NCBI GenBank assembly: GCA_039806065.1
Contig: JBDKJS010000031.1
Location: 1-7,329, forward strand
DNA: 7,329 bases
From: JBDKJS01 sp039806065
GTDB lineage: Bacteria; Bacteroidota; Bacteroidia; AKYH767-A; 2013-40CM-41-45
Direction: 5' to 3'
The notes under the pieces were generated by a model. It worked only from the letters and a program-made list of their open reading frames with translations, made no database searches and was not told the DNA's origin. Shown here piece after piece: positions 1 through 5,007 of the stretch; the stretch's first letter is position 1; the number at the start of each line of letters is the position of its first letter. The translations under genes were made by a program, and so were the position numbers.

Positions 1-341
1 AAATTGAAGCTGTAGAAGAAAATGCTGATTGTAAAGTAGTGGCTACATGTAAAAACTGGCAGCAAGCATTGCAATTGGCCATTACCCATTCAGCTACGCT
101 AATTATTTTAAACTGGCAAACTCATGCACATTTTAAAATGGCATTATGCAGTTACCACTCGGCCAACCCATGTATAAAAATTGTAGTTGCATTTGATTTT
201 TTACAACCTGATTTATTACACACACTCCAACTTCATAATATTTTTTGTACACTTCACAGTGAATTAATTGATGGAAATATTTTTAACAGTAGTATTGGAA
301 CTAACACCTTGTTGCAATTTCACTTACGTAGCTTGAATTAA
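1..341 (+). CDS. Degenerate response-regulator receiver domain (NarL-like, no HTH), 5' partial
   Basis: The reading frame is open from base 3, so the gene starts upstream of the window; the GTG at 39 is an internal Val codon and not a believable start. About 112 residues are visible. Their order matches a NarL/FixJ receiver from helix 1 onward: a CKVVATCKNWQQALQLA stretch (beta-2/alpha-2), a hydrophobic strand LIILN, a strand KIVVAF, and a tail IDGNIFNSSIGTNTLLQF that resembles the receiver-to-HTH linker (G-x-x-Y-x-S ... LL). The catalytic residues appear replaced: the phospho-acceptor Asp by Asn in LIILN, the Thr/Ser of beta-4 by Phe in VVAF, and the beta-5 Lys by His in CTLH. The protein stops at the linker, so no DNA-binding domain follows. 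It is either a pseudo-receiver acting by protein contact or the decayed remnant of a response regulator. The receiver assignment rests on pattern alignment by eye and is moderately sure. Confidence 0.6.
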   Translation, partial: IEAVEENADCKVVATCKNWQQALQLAITHSATLIILNWQTHAHFKMALCSYHSANPCIKIVVAFDFLQPDLLHTLQLHNIFCTLHSELIDGNIFNSSIGTNTLLQFHLRSLN

Positions 342-2342
342 TCCATTCGCAGTTATACTACATCCCCAACCAACAACAGCCTTTATGGTCAGTTGTCCGC
401 CACTTTGACTTAACCGTTCCTTCATGTTCGATATACCATTTCCTTTATTCATTTCTTCCTCGTAATTAAAACCTTTACCATTATCGGTTATGGTGAGCTC
501 GTATCGTTCTGCTGCAAGTGAGAAAGAAAGATGAATTTTTTTTGCCGAGGCATATTTCAATGAATTGTTTAAGGCCTCCTTATAAACAAGAAAAATATTT
601 CGTTTAAAATCAGGGTGGAGTTGTATAGCAGGAATGTTATCAGGAAAATTTATTGTGTAATTTATTCCACTGTCTTTTAAAAATTCATTTGCGTGTACAC
701 GCATATAACTTAATAAATTCTCCAGTGTATCTTGTTTGGGATTTACTGCCCAAATAATTTCGCTCATGCTGTTGTTAACGTTGCGTGCGTAGTCGCTAAT
801 TTGCTCAAGTTGTAGAGCTACTTCTGGAAGTTGTTCTTTTGTTTTGGTCGATGTTAAATTACCCAACATGGCAATTTTAGTAAGGTTGCTGCCTATTTCA
901 TCATGTATATCGCGTGATATTCGCAATCGAATAGCTTCTGCTTCTTTTTCTTTTTCCAATTGTATGAGCTGCTGTTGAGTTTGTTTCAATTCAGTAAGAG
1001 ACAGCTGTAGTTGATTGCTCAATTTTTTGCGTTGCAAATAGCGGCTGTAAGTAAATCCTCCAAACAAAATTAACACTGCAATTCCTGCAAAAGAATAGTT
1101 GCGCACGGTGCGTTGCTGTTTGGTTTCTTCTATGGTTATTAAATCCTTTTTATCCTGTTCGGCTTTGGTGGCAGCTTCTTTTTTATCGAATGCGTATTGC
1201 ATGGCCAATTCAGTACTTCGTTTGGTGTTTTCAATGTTAAATGTGCTATCGCGCAACGAAATGTATTGTTGGTAATGGATAAAAGCCATCTTATGATTTT
1301 GAATGCTACTGTCTAATGGGTAAAGTAGTTTTAAAGCCAAAAGAATTTCATTCGTAAGATTGTGCTGCCGGGCAATTTCCAAACTACTTTGGAGGTATGT
1401 ATAGGCTTTTTCAGATTGGTTAGTTAAATGGTAATAGTCCCCTAAATTGCTAAGGCAAAGGGCAATGTTTTCAAAGTCTTCAATTTCTTTTGAAATTTGG
1501 AGAGCCTTTAAATAATTTTTTTCTATTTCAGGTGAATTGATATCCAATTCTGATTGAGCCAATGAAAGATTTATAAAATTAGTAGCCCTTCCAAATGGAT
1601 CGTTTAAGGCATCAAACAGTTCACCGCTGGTTTTATAGTATCGTAGTGCTTCTGGATAATTTTTATTATTCAAGTAAATACCAGCAATGTTATTATAAGA
1701 GTTGGCCATTCCAATGGTGTCCTTCAAGGCTTTCCGCATTTCTAGCGATCCGGTATAATAGGCTAGCGCTTGGTCATAAAAAGATTGTCGGTCATAAAGT
1801 ACGCCCAAATTATTCATCGTGTAAGAAATTCCTTTTTTATCTTTTAATCTTTCTCTAATTTTTAATGCTTTTAATAGAACCTTTATGGCATCTTCATTTT
1901 TTACTTGCCTCAAATTCCAAATGCCAATAGCATTGTAGGCAAGCCCCAATGTTGCAAGCGCTTCATATTTTCGCGACAAGGGGCCATGCACCAATTGATT
2001 TTCGCAGATGGATTGTGCTATGTCATAATTAAGTTTTGCTTCCGGGAGTTTGCCCATTTGAGAAAGTGCATTGGCAGTATAAATATGGGCTTTGGCTTTA
2101 GCCAAGGGCAGGTTTGTTTTTTCGGCTAGTTGCAATGCTTGTTGGGCAATGATGATGGCCGTGTCGGGGTTGTTAATGGAGCAAGCACTCGATAACGCGT
2201 TGAGCACTGCCACCTTGATCATCTCATTTTTTTCTGTTTGGGCATGTGCTATCAATGAATCAATCAATAGCTGACCTTGTTTTTCTGCCGATGCTCGTAA
2301 GGTGATGAAATGAATGGAAAGGAGTAATAGAAGTCTAAACAT
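324..2342 (-). CDS. TPR-repeat sensor histidine kinase (DesK/NarX class, HisKA_3 + HATPase_c)
   Basis: A 672-residue kinase counted from the ATG at 2342. Order: signal peptide (MFRLLLLLSIHFITLRASA, cleavage near residue 19), helical tetratricopeptide repeats over about residues 45-340 (for example the NNLGVLYDRQSFYDQALAYY block near 177), a charged linker, one membrane segment at about 415-433, a coiled coil at about 436-472, the HisKA_3 dimerisation helix with phospho-acceptor His480 in RDIHDEIGSNL, and a C-terminal ATPase with N box (EALNNSLKYA, near 589), G1 box DNGKGF (620-625) and G2 box GNGISNMKER (634-643). All catalytic boxes look intact, so it should autophosphorylate. The TPR part would sit in the periplasm. 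Known relatives pass phosphate to NarL-type regulators. Alternative starts are an ATG at 2360 and a TTG at 2369; 2342 is chosen because it puts the signal peptide right at the N terminus. It converges on the receiver-like gene, overlapping 18 nt. Confidence 0.93.
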   Translation of the reverse strand: MFRLLLLLSIHFITLRASAEKQGQLLIDSLIAHAQTEKNEMIKVAVLNALSSACSINNPDTAIIIAQQALQLAEKTNLPLAKAKAHIYTANALSQMGKLPEAKLNYDIAQSICENQLVHGPLSRKYEALATLGLAYNAIGIWNLRQVKNEDAIKVLLKALKIRERLKDKKGISYTMNNLGVLYDRQSFYDQALAYYTGSLEMRKALKDTIGMANSYNNIAGIYLNNKNYPEALRYYKTSGELFDALNDPFGRATNFINLSLAQSELDINSPEIEKNYLKALQISKEIEDFENIALCLSNLGDYYHLTNQSEKAYTYLQSSLEIARQHNLTNEILLALKLLYPLDSSIQNHKMAFIHYQQYISLRDSTFNIENTKRSTELAMQYAFDKKEAATKAEQDKKDLITIEETKQQRTVRNYSFAGIAVLILFGGFTYSRYLQRKKLSNQLQLSLTELKQTQQQLIQLEKEKEAEAIRLRISRDIHDEIGSNLTKIAMLGNLTSTKTKEQLPEVALQLEQISDYARNVNNSMSEIIWAVNPKQDTLENLLSYMRVHANEFLKDSGINYTINFPDNIPAIQLHPDFKRNIFLVYKEALNNSLKYASAKKIHLSFSLAAERYELTITDNGKGFNYEEEMNKGNGISNMKERLSQSGGQLTIKAVVGWGCSITANGLIQAT

Positions 2343-2608
2343 AATGGGCGGTTGCTGCATAGCTTGCAATATTAATCTTATTTAACGGAAGTAAAAGTCA
2401 TATCGAGTCACAAGAATGTGGAACTTACTTTTTAGCTAGTGGATGGCATTTGCTTCAATCATGCTTATGCAAAGGAAAGAATATCAAAGTTTATACTCCA
2501 TCCCCCAAATGAGGGATATTGCAATTTGAGAATTTCACACAAATGGGTTAGAAGTTCATTGAAATATAGCTGCTAGGTTTGCAAAATAAATAGGGAATTA
2601 GAATTTAT
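2343..2608. other. Non-coding divergent intergenic region
   Basis: This 266-nt gap separates the start of the minus-strand kinase from the plus-strand HTH gene, so it should hold promoters for both. All three plus-strand frames carry stops between 2400 and 2600, and I see no remnant of a receiver domain. A TAnnTTTG element for the HTH gene lies at 2574-2581. A short perfect inverted repeat, ATCCC at 2500-2504 and GGGAT at 2513-2517 with an 8-nt loop, could be an operator half-site pair but is short enough to be chance. I could not find a convincing CAAAnnTA (reverse -7 element) for the kinase. Confidence 0.6.
2574..2581 (+). promoter_or_regulatory. Bacteroidota-type -7 promoter element (TAGGTTTG)
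   Basis: TAGGTTTG matches the TAnnTTTG -7 consensus of the primary sigma factor in Bacteroidota. It lies 27 nt before the ATG of the solo HTH gene, giving a short leader of about 20 nt. The -33 element (TTTG or TTG about 19-21 nt upstream) is poor: the best nearby candidate is TTAG at 2548-2551, with 22 nt between. This would be the only obvious promoter for the four co-directional genes that follow. An 8-nt motif with two free positions arises easily by chance, so confidence is modest. Confidence 0.4.
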
Positions 2609-2803
2609 ATGGAACTCACCAAGCGCGAATTGGAAGTGTTGAGGCTTATCTGCGAGGGGCTTAGCAATGTTCAAATAGGTGAGAGGCTAGGAGTGAGTAC
2701 GGCCACTATTCGGTCGCACCATAAAAGCATACTAAAAAAATTAAAGGTGAACAAGACGATATTACTAGTAAGAATAGCGATGGAGAATGGTTGGTTGAAT
2801 TAA
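2609..2803 (+). CDS. Solo LuxR/GerE-type helix-turn-helix protein (64 aa)
   Basis: The whole protein is a LuxR_C/GerE four-helix DNA-binding domain: ELTKRELEVLRLICEGLSN at the start, the turn and recognition helix IGERLGVSTATIRSHHKSI at about 23-41, then LKKLKVNK and a closing helix ending ENGWLN. The hallmark residues are present (Glu7 in TKRE, Gly17, Ile23, Leu27, Val29, Ser30, Thr33, His37, Lys44-Leu45), so it should bind DNA. There is no receiver or ligand domain, while NarL-family regulators are usually about 200-220 residues. The frame has a stop (TAG, 2591-2593) just upstream, so the ATG at 2609 is the first usable start. It begins exactly at the usual boundary between linker and HTH. 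It sits 49 nt ahead of the exported-protein genes and probably regulates or leads that operon (inference). It may also be the detached half of the receiver-like gene at the window start. Confidence 0.85.
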   Translation: MELTKRELEVLRLICEGLSNVQIGERLGVSTATIRSHHKSILKKLKVNKTILLVRIAMENGWLN

Positions 2804-2852
2804 TATTTTCAAAAAAGCAAATCAGTAAAACAATTTTTAAAACAATAATAAT

Positions 2853-3869
2853 ATGAGATCAATTAAAATTGCCATGCTGGCCTTGGGCTTGGTGGCTGGA
2901 GCCAATGCTAAACAATGGAGCGTAAGCAACTCGCCACAAACCCCCGGGCAGTTTAGCACAATTACCGCAGCATTAACTAGTGGTAGCGTGGGTGCGGGTG
3001 ACACCTTGCTGCTTCATCCAACGCCTACAAGTTATGGTAACATCAGCATCACAAAACGAATAACGCTAATAGGTGCAGGGTTTAATACGCAGCGAACAGC
3101 GCCACAGATTGCTACTGTAGGACAAATCACCTTGGTATCCAATACAAACTCAGCAGGAAGTAAGTTTTACGGAATGAGGTTGAGCCAAATAATTACGTCA
3201 GGGCCAAGTATGAATGATATTACTATTGAAGATTGCCGAATAGATAATAATATACTTTCCTCAGCCAATCCATTTAACTGGACAGTGCGAAACTGCGTAT
3301 TTACTGCTACATCAAATTATAATATAGATCTTCAGCAATCAACACCCAATGCTGGGAGCATGCTGGTAAGCCATTGCCTGTTTGCAAATACCTTTTCAGG
3401 CAGTTACAGTACGTTAATTGTACGCAACTGTTTGTTTGTACAAGGAGTATTCAGCAACGTACAAAATGCAACGTTTGAAAACTGCATTTTCCGTTCTACT
3501 GGATTTGCCGTAAGTGGTTTGTCCAATTGCACCTTTAACAATTGCATTAGCGGTTCCACAGTTTTGCCAATTGCCGGAAATAACGGAGCTAACAATGTGG
3601 CTCCAGCTGCTGTAATTATGGTGAATGCCCCTGGTAATTCAGTAAACCTTGCTCATGATTATCACCTCACCGCAGCATCGCCAGGCTACACCAGCGGAAC
3701 CGATGGTCAACAACTCGGTTTGTTTGGTGGCAATAGCACTTTTAGCATGGCAGGCGAGCCATTGAACAGTGCCATCATTCGCAATTTTAACATCACCAAT
3801 AGTGTGGTGCCAGTAAACGGAACACTACATATTGATGCCACCGTTACCAAACCATTAGGCATCAATTAA
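2853..3869 (+). CDS. Exported right-handed beta-helix protein (first paralog)
   Basis: A 338-residue exported protein. A Sec signal peptide covers residues 1-19 (MRSIKIAMLALGLVAGANA, cleavage at A-N-A). The mature part opens with a GQFSTITAAL block typical of beta-helix proteins (the 'series of events over a period' start), then ISITKRITLIGAGFN at about 64-78. From about 125 to 232 comes a ladder of coil-like turns: EDCRI, RNCVF, SHCLF, RNCLF, ENCIF, SNCTF, NNCIS, with cysteines at 128, 148, 175, 193, 211, 226 and 231, mostly after Asn. Stacked Asn turns are a feature of right-handed parallel beta-helices such as pectate lyases. No catalytic residues can be identified, so an enzymatic role is unproven. 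A DYHLTAASPGYTSGTDG stretch at about 269-285 closes the helix, followed by a short strand-rich tail. It has no type IX sorting domain. It is paralogous to the next gene. The leader is A-rich, without a promoter of its own. Confidence 0.85.
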   Translation: MRSIKIAMLALGLVAGANAKQWSVSNSPQTPGQFSTITAALTSGSVGAGDTLLLHPTPTSYGNISITKRITLIGAGFNTQRTAPQIATVGQITLVSNTNSAGSKFYGMRLSQIITSGPSMNDITIEDCRIDNNILSSANPFNWTVRNCVFTATSNYNIDLQQSTPNAGSMLVSHCLFANTFSGSYSTLIVRNCLFVQGVFSNVQNATFENCIFRSTGFAVSGLSNCTFNNCISGSTVLPIAGNNGANNVAPAAVIMVNAPGNSVNLAHDYHLTAASPGYTSGTDGQQLGLFGGNSTFSMAGEPLNSAIIRNFNITNSVVPVNGTLHIDATVTKPLGIN

Positions 3870-3917
3870 AATATAACATATATAAAACATATTCAAAACA
3901 ATAAAATACATCATACA

Positions 3918-4922
3918 ATGAAAAAAATACTAACAACGATTATCGTCCTGCTAACTTCAGCACAGTTGTTTGCAACCATTAGAACTGTATCAAATAACAG
4001 CAATGTTTTAGGGCAATACCCTAATTTGGCTTCTGCAATTGGTTCTTCACTCAATGGCGATACGGTTTATATTAGTGGCTCTCCGGTAAAACACTCAGCA
4101 ATTGCTATAAATAAAAGTGTTACAATTATAGGAACAGGATTCAATCCTCAAAAGCAAAACCCCATTGTATCAACCATCTCATTTCTAAGTATTTCAACAG
4201 GTGTTGTAAAGTTATATGGAATAGAAATAGATACACTGAGGTTTTTATCAGCAATGGGTGAATGTGAGGTTCACAACTGCCTTTTAAATAATGGTTATTT
4301 TGATTATGACAATGAAATAAAAATTTTTGGATCCATTATTAAAAACTCACTTGTCTTTAGTTCCAACGCATTTGATTGTGATATTTACAATTCAATTATT
4401 TATCCACAGATTCAATTAGCTAATGCGAGTAATGCAATTCTTGATGTCTATAATTCTATTTTTTTATTTAATGGAAAATTTATTTCGGCAACAGGTGTTT
4501 ATAAATCATCTAACGATTATAAAAATTGTATTTTTTATGGAGCTATACCGGAAATTGATGGAGGAACTCCAAACCTGATAGGTCAGGGAGATTTTAGATA
4601 TAACCTATCATTCCCTAACACTTTTCCTGATGATGACGGTAACAATATAGTTGCTAATCCACTTTTTGTAAATGTGCCATCTCCACCTGTGTTATTTAAT
4701 TTAACTCAGAATTTTCATTTGCAAAGTGGATCTCCTGCATTGTTGAATACTGATATAAATGGTAATCAACGAGGAATTTACAGTACATTTTGGGCAGAAT
4801 ACATATATCGTGACAACGGTATACCCCCAATTCCATCTATTCAAACCATGAACATCACCCCAGCAACGGTTAATAGTGGACAAACCATTACCATCAATTT
4901 TAGTAGCAAAACCAATCAATAG
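3918..4922 (+). CDS. Exported right-handed beta-helix protein (second paralog)
   Basis: A 334-residue paralog of the preceding gene, 48 nt downstream and probably co-transcribed. The signal peptide is residues 1-19 (MKKILTTIIVLLTSAQLFA). The mature start follows the same plan: RTVSNNSNVLGQYPNLASAI, then INKSVTIIGTGFNPQ, which lines up with the first paralog's ITKRITLIGAGFNTQ. The turn ladder is here too but with Ser often replacing Cys: HNCLL (120-121), KNSLV (143-144), YNSII (158-159), YNSIF (179-180), KNCIF (203-204). Keeping Asn while Cys varies points to an Asn ladder as the structural constraint. A FHLQSGSPALLNTDINGNQ block at about 266-284 matches the helix-closing segment of the first protein, and the C terminus (MNITPATVNSGQTITINF) matches its tail. 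By eye the gene is more A+T-rich than its neighbours until the last 80 bases or so. No enzyme motif is recognised; function unknown. Confidence 0.83.
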   Translation: MKKILTTIIVLLTSAQLFATIRTVSNNSNVLGQYPNLASAIGSSLNGDTVYISGSPVKHSAIAINKSVTIIGTGFNPQKQNPIVSTISFLSISTGVVKLYGIEIDTLRFLSAMGECEVHNCLLNNGYFDYDNEIKIFGSIIKNSLVFSSNAFDCDIYNSIIYPQIQLANASNAILDVYNSIFLFNGKFISATGVYKSSNDYKNCIFYGAIPEIDGGTPNLIGQGDFRYNLSFPNTFPDDDGNNIVANPLFVNVPSPPVLFNLTQNFHLQSGSPALLNTDINGNQRGIYSTFWAEYIYRDNGIPPIPSIQTMNITPATVNSGQTITINFSSKTNQ

Positions 4923-5007
4923 TAATTATCCAAACTTTCCTTGCCGGTCATCAAGCAAATTCAACTTGCTAGTTGAGGCACTGCCATTGTTTTAAAGAAT
5001 TAGCAAT

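Noticed and set aside
39..341. Receiver-like gene starting at GTG 39
   Set aside because: The same frame is open back to the window edge and the residues before 39 (EAVEENADCKV) fit receiver helix 1 and strand 2, so the true start lies outside the window.
1595..2274. Three open frames on the plus strand (1595-1858, 1905-2129, 2092-2274)
   Set aside because: They lie antisense inside the kinase coding sequence, have no recognisable domain, and the minus-strand frame is clearly the real gene.
2343..2369. Longer kinase N terminus from TTG 2369 or ATG 2360
   Set aside because: The extra 6-9 residues are polar and would displace the signal peptide from the N terminus; ATG 2342 gives a normal one. 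ATG 2360 cannot be excluded.
2400..2600. A decayed receiver domain directly upstream of the solo HTH gene
   Set aside because: All three plus-strand frames contain stops and show none of the hydrophobic-strand pattern of a receiver.
4951..4976. Hairpins in the gap before the large gene (AGCAA 4954-4958 with TTGCT 4966-4970; TCAAC 4961-4965 with GTTGA 4972-4976)
   Set aside because: Stems are only 5 bp, mutually exclusive and not followed by a T run, so a terminator or attenuator call is not supported.
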